Assembly (NCBI GenBank): GCA_023362775.1
Contig: JALMGJ010000025.1
Span: 9,339,501 to 9,403,500, forward strand
From: Charina bottae
Taxonomy: Eukaryota; Chordata; Lepidosauria; Squamata; Charinaidae
Direction of reading: 5' to 3'
DNA length: 64,000 bases
The notes beneath the pieces were generated by a model. The model searched no databases and had not been told where the DNA came from. It saw only the letters and a list, made by a program, of their open reading frames with translations. Below are positions 1-10,775 of the stretch, piece after piece. The translations under genes and the position numbers were made by a program. Within the stretch, counting starts at the first letter, position 1; each line of letters starts with the position of its first letter.

Positions 1-2405
1 CTGGCTGCTGTGGGCTCTGATGGATAACCACATCACCACCACTTCTACCAGGTCCTGCTCTCTGCTGCTGCAGCAATTTTATATAGGGCCGCTTGCCCTT
101 TAAGACTGGACCTACAGACTTCAGTGGTGGAACAGTGAAATCCGGGCCATTTCTTTGTTTTTCCTTTTTACTAGGTGAAATTAACAAGTTTCTCCTCCAA
201 GCCCAGGAAGAACTGTAGAATTGTTTCTTTTCCCCCCCTATCAGTCCTCAAAAGACCAGCCCATGGAAGGGTTTTGCTTTCCTAGCATGAGTGAGAGAGG
301 AAAAGCAGCAGGGGAATCCACCTCTCAAGGGACCATGTTAACCATGGTCCAGACAAAACATCTGGTCATCATTATGGCCAAAGAGGAAGGAAGGGTTGAA
401 ATCCCCAAAGAGATTTCTTAAGCTGGGTTCACGTCCAGGTGGTTTACATATGGGAGACAAGTGGCTGAAGTTTGTAATGTGGATAAGCCTTAAGAACAAC
501 AAGGCAGGAAACAAGGAACAACCAGTCCAAAACACTCAGTATGCAGGAAGGGATGGTTGCAAAGATGTTATTCTAACTTCTTACACAATTACCTAAACCC
601 CACTATTCCTGAATTTAGTGGTATATCACCCTGCACAAAGCTATCAAACTTTCCTTCTTCCTCTTTTGTAGGTCTTAGACATACGGATCTCAAATAAGCC
701 TCTAAATTTCTCCAAAACTTTCAGTTCATTGTGTCAATGCATGGCATCTGCAAACCAGAGTAACAGCAAACATGTGGATTCAGGCATTTGCTACACCAAG
801 GGACAATGTGGATAAAATGTTGCTGTAAGGTTGCAGCTCCAGCTTGAGCTCTGCTTCCATTATCCACATATTAGCAAAGAGATCCGAGACAGGGAAGCCA
901 TGGAATAGGCCTACAGCCTTTCCTACATTTTGAATCCTGCTTGAGGAAGCCTACATGTGTGGCAATATGTACATCTGTATTTTTTTCACTTTGGCTGTCC
1001 ATACAAACATGCAAATGTTGGGGGCATGCTTCTGGATGTGGTCCAGAGCTCCAACCTACCCACATATCCATTTCAGACGATAGTGCAAACAAGAGGCTAA
1101 AAATTCCTGTGTTCTGCAGATGCTAGAGTGAAATGCAGGGTCAATATTTTGCTGAGAAGGTTCAACAATTTACTGTTCCAAAGTCTGGATATGCTAAATA
1201 ATACACCAGAGAGACATACTTTGAAATGTGGATACCAGCTTTTCCTTACTTAAACAAAACAATTCTGCTGCCCCCTCTCTATTTACAAAAGAAAATAGGT
1301 GCACAAAAGAACTGCAGTGAACACATTCATTCCATTCACACTGCTGTGCTGTGTAAGGCGGGAATAATTAAACCTCAGATTGTGATGTAAGCTCCAATAG
1401 AGAGAGTGGATGCATTATGCATGAGAAACGGCTTTTATTGCTGGATTCTTTCCCCCCCCTCTCATTTGGTGCCATTATATACCACTTGGATCAATCCATG
1501 TCTTTTAGAAAAAAGATCACAGTGGTTTGGGAATTTTCTCCATATTGAATGCATAGCATGCATATTGTCTACATATATTCTCAGCTGTTATCATGCAGCT
1601 GAAAATGCTTTCCAATTTTTTGAAAGAACATTTATTTTGTGGCAGAGCTCCTGATTCTTCTACCCCTCCCTATCCAATTAGAAGCTTCTGGATTCACTGG
1701 ATATAATTTTTAATGTTTCTGCTAGTAGTATAAAATTTTAAGATTAGTACCTTTGGAAATTGAATCTGATTTTTAATGATTATAGTGTCACATTTCCAGC
1801 CCAAAATACTTTTAAAATGTCATTAGCAGGCATACCATTAATCATTTTGATATTTTTACCATTAAAATATCTTTCTTTTTTCATTAAAGAAATAATGAAT
1901 TTGAAAACAGAGATAGAATCTATAACATATTAATGGCAGGGATGGAGACCAGATTAATATGCTTAATTCTCCTCTGCTCATGACACTTCTGGTTATGTGT
2001 TGCTTCTATGTAAGGGAATGGTAGCTTCTTAAAAAAAACTTTGCTAAATCTTCAGTACTTGGGTATTTTTTTCCCTTAATATATTTTTCCTCTTCCATTT
2101 GCTCATGTACAATCATATGTTTTTCCTGTTGTGTTTAACCAAGTGGTTAGTTTTATATTCCCAAACACATCTCTCATAATGAGTAAGCTCATTTTATATG
2201 AGTCTATTCCCAACCAAAGTTACTCTACGTAAGAGTTACAACACTTATCAAAAATTATACTCCTCACTGATTTGAATGAAATGATGGTCTACGTTATACA
2301 GACACCAAGCGTGACAGTAATGCAGTCAACTGTATGAAATGTAGAACATGAGTCACATCTGAAAGGTTTACCCAGTCAGCTAGCTCACATATGTGAGAGT
2401 TTGAC
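1..2405. other. No recognised feature
   Basis: AT-rich unique-looking DNA. All reading frames are short (82 codons or fewer), none resembles a known protein, and I recognise no repeat family or RNA gene. Confidence 0.5.
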
Positions 2406-2428
2406 ACACACACACACACACACACACA
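2406..2428. repeat. (CA)n microsatellite
   Basis: Perfect CA dinucleotide run of about 11 units in otherwise unique DNA. Confidence 0.9.
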
Positions 2429-3080
2429 AAAATATCCCACACAACTCACTGTGTTCACACTGTGTAAGGGAAGGGAGCCTAGTTTACATATAATGAACCC
2501 AATTCAAAAGTGTTTTGGAGCTCTTTTGAGGAATGGTGCAAACATGCTGCCAAAACTGGGCTACTAGATCTGTGCTACTAAAATCCAGGCCATCACTGTC
2601 TAGCAGCACAGAGATGCAGAACTAGTGATCATCTGAAATATTGCAGTTCAGATCTGGTAGGCCTAGACTGAACTCTACATTCATATTTGAGTTCCATTTT
2701 TGGCAGCACTGAAATAGAAAGGGGAACACAGGAATTATGTGGAATTTTTCAAGGCCCTAGATCTTTCAGTGCATGCTCTGATGTCTCCAATTTCATACTG
2801 TGCAAAAACAGTGGAATAATTGAGGAAAACTAAATGTATCACATCAAGATGCACATATACTGTAGAGACTGCCCTGTGATATTTTTTCCTCCCAAAAATA
2901 CCAGAGAGAATTTCAGAAGCCATACTGGGTTTCATAATGTAGTCCATAATTGCATAGTTGAGAATTAATTTATTATATAGTCTATCAATATGTAATAATC
3001 CTTGAGTGGTAATGCTGAATCCTAATATTGGTGCAATACAGGAGGACCTCCCTCTATCCTGCTAACTTTGTGATTATATA

Positions 3081-3706
3081 TTTATTAGATGTTAGGTAAA
3101 TGTAAAGGTTTTCCCCTGCACAGTCATGTCTGACTCTAGGGGGTGGTGCTCATCTCCGTTTCTTAGCTGAAGAGCCAGAGCTGTCCGAAGATGCTTCTGC
3201 AGTCATGTGGCCAGCATGACACACACGGAACGCTGTTACCATCCCACCGAAGTGGTACCTATTAATCTACTTGCATTTGCATGCTTTCAAATTGCTAGGT
3301 TGGCAAGAGCTGGGGCAAGTGCGGGAGCTCTCTCCATCACACAGCGCCCGGGTCTTGAATTGTCAACCTTCCAATCAACAAGCCTGACGCCTTAACCCAG
3401 GGCTTTCCAAAGTGCCGCCGCCGGCGACACACCGGTGGCGGTGGCGGCAGCGCAGCGGTGGCGCCATGGGGGGTGTGCGGTGGCGCGCGCGTGCACGGTG
3501 GCGGAGTGGGGGGCATGCGGCGGCAGCGGCGGCACCCTCCGCTAAAACGCGGAAGCACTGATCCCACACCGCTGCCGCCATGCACGCGCGCACCGCCGCT
3601 TCCAGGTGGTGTGGCGACACACTTTTGTGTCACGACACACAGTTTTGAAAGCTCTGCCTTAACCACTGAGCCATCGCACCCCCATTTATTTATTTATTAG
3701 ATGTTA
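3081..3706 (-). mobile_element. Sauria-type SINE with target-site duplication, split by a hAT-like MITE
   Basis: Minus-strand tRNA-derived SINE. Its 3' tail is at the left (CTTTAC-type tail, then the gagtcagacatgactg motif shared with BovB) and its tRNA-like head at the right. The central body includes the conserved reverse-strand text for 'gcatgcaaatgcaagtag'. The 14-bp duplication tttattagatgtta flanks it at 3081-3094 and 3693-3706. A 259-bp GC-rich element sits inside the head at 3398-3656. It is more diverged than the other Sauria copies here, so probably older. Confidence 0.85.
3398..3656. mobile_element. Non-autonomous hAT-like MITE, GC-rich
   Basis: A 259-bp CpG-rich block bounded by imperfect terminal inverted repeats: cagggctttcc on the left, and cagagctttca reading in from the right. 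It is flanked by a perfect 8-bp direct repeat ccttaacc at 3390-3397 and 3657-3664. An 8-bp duplication and CAGRG termini are typical of hAT transposons. The interior has no transposase frame, so it would depend on a helper. It interrupts the tRNA-like head of a Sauria SINE and is therefore younger than that SINE. Confidence 0.8.
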
Positions 3707-4802
3707 CCAAGCTAAATAATTCTGAATAGTTTCTTATTACTGATATATAAAAAGTTTGCTATTATACAGAAGAGGTGTGACTGGCTTCCTAACTCACACC
3801 AGACAGAGATGCTATTATAATGTTGGCACGATGTTTGCAGGATCTAGAGGAAGGAAATGCCCATGGCATTTTGAGGGAGGGAGGAAGTCAATAGCAGAGC
3901 AGTTGAAAGCAAGATTCAAAGACTCAGATTGGGGGAGGCAAATTAAATCAAACTATTCCAACTGAACAGCCAAAGTCTGTCTATAGGAACAGACCTTGTG
4001 AAATCCTTCAACAACTTTCCTAATTTGGAAAGTACTTATTTTGTACTCCTACCTTTCAGTCATAATCTTGATAACCAGTTAGAGCCTCAGCTGTGGTCTT
4101 CAAAGGCCAAGGACTATAGTGTATGCTTACAAGGTTGAGTCACTTGTGAGTTAAACCTGACTGAGATCTGAATTCATAGAAGACCCAGATCCATCTTGTA
4201 TAGTGCAATCCTCTAATCCACAAGATTCTATTCAGCACATGCTAATCCTCAGAAATGGTTTCCTTGGAAATAAGTTGAAACATTTATTATCTTGTTGGCC
4301 AGATAGAGCAGAATGGAAGAAAGCCAGCCCAGACAGGAACAACATAGCTTTCCCCCCTCTCAAGTCTTGCCTCTCTAGCTAACAGCTTAAGGGAAAGCAC
4401 TACTTGCTTATAGTTTCCATCATTCCGGGCTTCCTATGCACTCTTTTCTTGAAGAAACGTACCTGAGCAACATGCTACCCTCTCCATGCTGCCACAACCC
4501 CAATAGAATGCTACAAACTTTGCCCTGCCATTGTCATCCTGGTAACACAGCTTACATCTCCTTCCATTGGCCTTGCCCATTCCATGCCCCAATGCTGGTG
4601 TGTTGTTCCCTCATGTTTCCATCTAGATTTTAAGGAGACGGGGGAAAGAATCTATTCCTAGCATATTACCAGAGGAATGATATTATTAAAACCTGCTCAA
4701 TTTTGTGAAGGCCATGTCTTCCCCAAAAGAGGCAAGAATGGCATGGACTTCCTTTGCATCACTGGTAACAGCTGTTAGGACAGTCAGCTGTCTCTTTAAA
4801 GC
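3707..4802. other. No recognised feature
   Basis: Unique-looking sequence with only short uninformative reading frames. Confidence 0.45.
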
Positions 4803-4866
4803 ATTGTGGGGAATTCTGGGAGTTGAAGTCCACAAATCTTCAAGTTGCCAAGGCTGAGAAACACTG
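4803..4866 (-). repeat. Half of a hAT-like palindromic MITE
   Basis: Contains 'gaattctgggagttgaagtc' and ends in 'gagaaacactg', the terminus of a common squamate palindromic repeat whose other half starts cagtgtttctcaacc. That opposite half appears at 12521. Only one arm is present here. Strand is nominal. Confidence 0.5.
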
Positions 4867-6323
4867 CTTTAAACTAAACATTTTCCATTAAAGTGTGGCT
4901 TTCATTGGGTCCCTGCCAGGACACAGTAATCAGACATTGTGATCTGTTTGTTCAAATAAAACCAGCAAAGTTAAAGTTTAATCTCTTTAAATGAAGCAAA
5001 ACATAGCATGGCACCAGGAATGGGGTGCCAAAGAAAAGTTTGATTCAAAGATAGACTGCTGTGCAGAATAGAAAAAGCTGTGCCGAAGGCCCCTAAAATA
5101 TTAAAGCTGTACTTCTTGAAAAAGATTTACCCAAGCTGGTGGGTTATACATATGGGAAGCAGGTTATTATGAAAACAAAATTAGTAAAAACAAGTCATCC
5201 AACATTCCTAGATTCTTCAGAGCCAAAAATAATGTTGTTTAGAACAGCATGCAAATTATAAACTGAAAACAGCCAATCATTTAAATGTTTCTGCTGATGT
5301 GAGAAGATATTTCTAAACTAGCACTAGGCCAAATTGCTGGTTTGCCCTGGTTCTGTATATGTGTGTGAGTGAATGTGTGTGTGAACTGATCTCTGGTGTA
5401 TGGTGCATGATTTTGAGGATGGGATGTGGCTCAGATTGGGCAGGATGCTTGTTTCTACAATACCTGGAATATCTTTCTACTTTACTATCCTTTTTTAGAA
5501 TCTTGCCAGTGGCAGCAGCAGCCTATAGTAGTTCTGGCTGTTATGCAGTTCATTAGATCCCCATCCAGCCATGCTAATGGCATACTCCTGGCACATCATT
5601 CCAGGAGGATCTGGGGAAGGGCATAGTGGCTTTGTGTAAATAGTAAAAAGAAAGCAGGGGAGCAAGAGCTGCCATTACAACTGCAGTGTTTTAAAGTAAG
5701 TAAACCAAACAATGATGACCATTGTTCCCACTGTCTCCCTTCATCTCTGAAACCACTTGAATCATTTTGGTCCCCGTGCCTAGAAATAACTGAAGTAGTC
5801 CTATATATGTCACCTGGAAATGGAATCAAGAGTTTCTATCTGAAGGAAAAGTGAATCACTTAACATAATACAAGAGGTTAAAAAAAATAGAGCTACAGCT
5901 GATAATCAGACCTGCAAAAACAACCTCCTTCATAAGAAGCTGGATTACTGTATACTACAGGATCAACATTGTGCATACCTACAACTTATTTTGAAAAATG
6001 TAGATATTGGTTTAGATAATGTATTCCAACTATGCCAGGCTCATGAAATTACAGCATTGGATTTAAAATGAATTATGTGGCCTCTGGGATATAGGATTAT
6101 CTCATTCTTCCTCCACTTCCTCCAGGGTCAGAAACTAAATTCCAGAATGTTGAATGTGAGAACAGATTGCTTCTTATTGTCTTGCCATCAAATTATGAGG
6201 CTGATATCAAGAAATACAGATTTCAGAAGAACCCCAAAAGCACCTGTGATGGATCAAGTATGGGATTAGGCCAATAGGTGACCAGCAGAAGGGGCTTAAT
6301 TCCCCCTAGCCTTTCAACCCATC
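4867..6323. other. No recognised feature
   Basis: No repeat family, coding potential or RNA gene recognised. Confidence 0.45.

Positions 6324-6386
<63 letters not shown>
6324..6386. repeat. (GTATAT)n 6-bp tandem repeat
   Basis: About ten near-perfect copies of the hexamer tatatg/gtatat. Confidence 0.9.
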
Positions 6387-6414
6387 CCCCACAAAAGTCT
6401 AGCCATTTTATTTC

Positions 6415-7990
6415 CAGTCATATATTTGGAAGTGGTAGTTTAAACTACTGAGTCCAATTCCCTGCTCAATACAGGAATCCAAATTAATAGATCTCCAACA
6501 GATGGCTGTCACACACCACTGTCATTGTGGACAGTGATGTGAAGTGAAGCTCACCACCTCCCTTGATAATTGATTCCACTTAACTGATCTTACTGTTAGG
6601 AAGATTTCTTAACATTCAGGTAGAATTTTCTTTCCTCTAACTTAAGAAAATTATTCTTTGTTCTGCACTCTGGGGCAATACAGAAGAGGACATGGCCATC
6701 TTTTGTGTGACAGCTTCTGATATATTTGAAGAGGACTCCCATATCTTCATAATATAACTAGGATTGTCAGAAAATAAATAGATTTGTTGTAAAATCAAGA
6801 ATTCCACTTATGACTCTACAGTACTTGCTAAAAAAAGCCATAAATCAGGCCATAGACTTTTGCCCAGATTGTGAAGAGTGAGGCAATTATAGTATCTGAG
6901 TCAGTCCAAGAGTAAAAACTCCAACAAACAGTCCACATACAATGGTCCAGTTCCAAGAGGGAGATAGAAATCTTGTCTGGGTATCAGGAATTTACACAGC
7001 ATGCACAACACCTGAAGACACACTGAATACACTTTCCCTGCAAGTGGCCACCTTTTCCAATTGTTAACTTCTGGCTCTCTGCACATTGCCACTGGCTAAA
7101 GTGCCTTGCCTGCAGTTCAGATCAGCATCCTCTGAATCATTGTCAAGGGCGGTAGGGCCTGAATCTGGGGTTTCACCCCTGATACTGTGGCTTATTCACC
7201 AGTTCTGGAGTTACTAAGTTAATTGGCTTGTTATTTCTCTGAGGAAGATGATATGTCCAGATTAACCCAGATCCCCGTCAGTCTTCTCTTTTCAGAGCTA
7301 AACTTAACCAGTTCCTTCAATCGCTCCTTGTAAGGCAAAGTGTCCAGTGACCATCTTTGCTGCTCTTCTCTAAACCTGTTCCAGATTCCCTGAATCTTTC
7401 TTAAAATGTGGAGCTTGACTGAGTACTTCAATGACTGATTTTTGCAGAATATAATGAAACTATTACTTCCCATGATTTGGAAACTATATTTCTGTTGATA
7501 GAGCCTAAAACTGCCCTTTCTTTTTAGCAGCCATGTCACACTGTTAACACTTATTCAGTTGGGCATCAACTACAGTTCGAAGATCTTTTCATACTGCATA
7601 TACTATCATCAAGTCAAGTTTTCCTTGTCCTTTTCCAACTTTGTAATAGTTGCTTCACCTCACCAATCTCCTGAGGCCTCTTTTAGCAGTACAAATAGAT
7701 AGAGTAGGTTTCCATTTAGCTACTACTGGTTATTGCAAGTGCTGATTGATGCTGTGAGGCAATGTGAAGTGCATCTTTGGAGCAAACTGTGTTGCCACTT
7801 CACCTCAATGAGGAGAATCATGTTACCTCCTTGTTATACAGTTCTTCATTAAGATTCCAATTAACTTTCCCAACTAGTTTTAAATCACCCACAGATTTGA
7901 TAAGAATTCCCTTCACATCTTCATCCAAGTCATGCGTGAATACGCTGAAGAGTTTCAGGCCAGGACCACCTCTTCAAAATTGCTCCATTG
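6415..7990 (-). mobile_element. CR1-type LINE remnant, interrupted
   Basis: Two blocks resemble consecutive parts of a CR1/L3-type LINE read antisense. Block one (6415-6760) includes 'ctcaccacctccctt', 'tgattccactta' and 'gtgtgacagcttctgatat'. Block two (7262 to about 7990) includes 'gtcagtcttctcttttc', 'ccagttccttcaatcgctcc' and 'ttcatccaagtcatgcgtga'. The reading frame is destroyed. About 500 bp of unrelated DNA lies between the blocks, consistent with a later insertion. Assignment is by recalled family text; divergence is high. Confidence 0.6.
6761..7261. other. Unclassified insertion inside the CR1 remnant
   Basis: This roughly 500-bp stretch separates two CR1 blocks that would otherwise be contiguous. 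It starts near 'tgtcagaaaataaatag', loosely like the terminus of the solo LTR at 34831. No matching far end or clean target-site duplication was found. Confidence 0.35.
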
Positions 7991-8149
7991 AGTACATTTT
8001 TATTTCTTATGGAAGATTGAAAGACAAACAGACAGGAGTCCAATAGTCCTGCATTTTCTTTATTATCTATTTCCTTTTGCCAAGGGTACTGAACAGCTGG
8101 TATACAGTTTCTTTTGAACATATCTGAAGAATATGTTAGCATCCTTACT

Positions 8150-9270
8150 AACCTTAGCTCTTCTGAGTTTTAGCTTTCCTGACACCATTGCTACAAGTCC
8201 TTGGTGAAACGTTCTTTCAACCTACTATATGTGTTTTATTATTTGTTTGGTTGGTTGGTTTTGGATTTACACTTAGCTTTTTGTGCAGACAGAATTACTT
8301 GTTCTGCTGGCTTGTTTTCCTTGTTGGAATTGCCTGTGATTCTGCTTTTAGGACTTTGCCCTTTTGGGATCTGCCACCTCTTAACTTCACCTGCCACAGA
8401 TTTCTACATATTAGGCCTGTGGGGAGTAATTCAGATTTGACTTAATAAAGAGAATCATACTACAGAGGTGACATGATCGTCTTCAACAAAGCAAGGAGGC
8501 AAATTGGGTTGCTTTGATGGAGCACTTCATGTTGTCTCAAAGTCCTCCCCCCACCAAACACACATACACACACCCATGTCTCCTACCTGTCGTTTACCCA
8601 AATAAGAAGAAGCTTTTGTTCAGGCATACACTAAGCAGAAGCTTCTCCTGGCTTTGGGAAGGGCACACTGATAAAGGCAAGTGAATTGGTTAAAGCTCTT
8701 GGCAAGCAGTATCAGAACAGCTGAGCAACGCATCTATCCACAGCATGCACAGAGTGATGCCAGAGGAGGCTGAGCAGAGTCTCCAGCAGCATCCTCAAAG
8801 TTTGGTGAGCACTGCCAGATAAACTGTACTGCAGACAGACTGTGAAACAGCCAAGCAACATGGTCACTATGCTTCACTCTCAGAAGCAAGGGGCCACCTT
8901 GCTTTGTGAAGCAGCTTCAAAGGAGTGTTTCTCTTGCACTTGTATTGAAATGAAACCCTTTGAAATATTTGTACAGCCTTACTAATAATTACTGTGAGTT
9001 TATTAAAACCCATTTTCTTGAAGGCTTGTGACTATTCTCAGATCTAGTTTCCCTTAATATCAAGAATTCTAGGATTACATAGTCACTTTTTGTTAAAATT
9101 CCCACTCCTGTTACCTTTTCTGCTAAGTCATTGCTAACCACTAATTCTGCTAACCACTATTAGTAATTTAGTATCAAGTCAAAGGTCGCTGATCCTCTAG
9201 TGCTTTCCTTCATCCTCTGAAAGGAAAGGTTTTCAGCAAGAGAGGTCACAAAGGACTAGGCAGTTTGTCT
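8150..9270. other. No recognised feature
   Basis: No feature I can support. 8160-8450 could be further decayed repeat, but I cannot assign it. Confidence 0.4.
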
Positions 9271-9650
9271 TCCAAGATGATAATCAAACTGTTGATTTCT
9301 GCCTTTTTGAAAGTTCTACATTTACTTTTGGAAAACATAATCCATAGTTTTTCCTGATTAGGTGGTTGTTAGTAGACACCCAAAACAGTGCTGCTTTTGG
9401 GCAGTGTTGAGCTTCAGGGTTTAGTGACCATGGTTTTGGCAACAGATTTGTTGACATTTCAGCAGCAACTCTGGCTGGCATCTTTAGAGGCAAGGTAATC
9501 TGCTACATAGATCACAGGTAACCGAGCAGGGACTGACTGGGCTCCTGTCTTTATAGCCAGGTGACCTGACTTCTGATTGGTCTTTAGCCAATCTGCTTTC
9601 TGATTGGTGCAGATTGGTGATGGTTGGTCTCTGATTGGTTCTCACCAACC
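9271..9650 (-). mobile_element. Penelope-like element promoter/LTR remnant
   Basis: Read on the minus strand, five CCAAT-type motifs lie within about 60 bp (9576-9637), four in the promoter orientation and one inverted at 9588-9592. They are followed by a TATAAA at 9555-9550 and then a hammerhead-like motif at 9487-9453. CCAAT/TATA promoter plus hammerhead is the known layout of Penelope-like pseudo-LTRs. No GIY-YIG or reverse transcriptase frame is attached. The left boundary is uncertain. Confidence 0.5.
9453..9487 (-). ncRNA. Degenerate hammerhead ribozyme motif
   Basis: On the minus strand the order is CTAAAGA, a stem-II arm pair (tgccagc / gctgct, one mismatch), GAAA, T, then GTCA. This matches the Penelope type-I hammerhead with a minimal stem III, except that the invariant G of CUGANGA is A. 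Catalysis would be lost. Seen directly; the ribozyme identity is inferred. Confidence 0.45.
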
Positions 9651-9660
9651 TTCACTTGAT

Positions 9661-10180
9661 AGAGCAGCCATGAAGACCTTGGAAAAGCTATTCAGATGCC
9701 ATGATGTACCTATACCTACAAAGATCAGAATAGTGCAAGCCATGGTACTCCCTGTGACACTCTATGAAAGTGAAACTTGGAATTTGAAGAGGCAGGATAG
9801 GAAGACTATTGGCACTTTTGAACTTTGGTGTTGGAGAAGACTCCAAAGAATACCATGGAGATCCAAGAAAAGAAACAATGGATTATCAAATGAATCAATT
9901 TGTGCACTCAAGGCACAAATGACCAGGCTTAAATGATCATACTTTGGACATATTATGCAAAGACCTAGCTCTCTGGAGAAGGCTCTAATTCTGGCAAAGT
10001 TGGAAGGAAAGAGAAGAAGAGGACAACCAGCAGTAAGGTGGATGGACTTAGTTACAGTGGTGATGGGTACATCATTGGAAGACCTGAAAGACCAGGTTAT
10101 GGTCAGATTGTCATGGAGAAAGTCTATCTATGTGGTGACTAAGAGTCAACACCAACTTGAGAGCAACTCGATTGATAATA
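9661..10180 (+). pseudogene. RTE-type reverse transcriptase, C-terminal fragment
   Basis: Two adjoining plus-strand frames (around 9604-9936 and 9955-10284) read as the carboxy-terminal part of an RTE-clade LINE protein. Recognisable stretches are 'KIRIVQAMVLPVTLYESETW', 'FELWCWRRLQRIPW' and 'GKRRRGQPAVRWMDLV'. These match the same blocks in the BovB frame at 10785-12023 but are clearly diverged, so this is another family, the one also seen at 40750-44060. The catalytic reverse transcriptase core is absent (5' truncated) and a frame break lies near 9937. It abuts the Penelope-like remnant. Confidence 0.8.
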
Positions 10181-10284
10181 AATCACTTAAATTTGCCATG
10201 CTTGGCCAAACCCCTCCTTTTCATGACAGCACTATATTATCTATAATAGATACTATGGTCTCAGAAACCAAATCTATCCTTTAA

Positions 10285-10764
10285 AGTCTATTTCTGAAGC
10301 CAATCATTCATCTGCAGTGTTATTCTTTCCCTTTCCAGTTTTCTTCCATGGACTAGAAAAATGAATGAGAACACCACCTTATCTTCTAGCTTCCCTCCTG
10401 GAGATTTTAAGTCCAGGGTGATGGGTGTAACTGCTCTTTGGTCACCTTGGAAGCAGGAAGAAATACCTGTCAATTGACTTTGGCAGCTGCGCTGTCAACA
10501 TCCCTGAATAGTGCTCCTCAGTAGTTTGCCCAGTTCACAAGGCTAACTTGTGCCAGCTGTGAATCCAGCTGGCACACATTAGTTTCTGTTTCTTGTAGGA
10601 GGGTTCAGTGCTACAGTTCTCCTCTATAACCTCTTACAGATCAATAATTCAAATTAGGGTTCCAGCTTCTTAATTCCTATTCAGTCTAGTCTCTTTTTCA
10701 TTCCTAGATACTCCAAACCAATTGCATTGGAAGAAGATGGAAAGATGCAAACTTCTGCCTCTTT
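10285..10764. other. No recognised feature
   Basis: Spacer between the RTE fragment and the BovB insertion; nothing recognised. Confidence 0.45.
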
Positions 10765-10775
10765 ATTTCTGTCCT

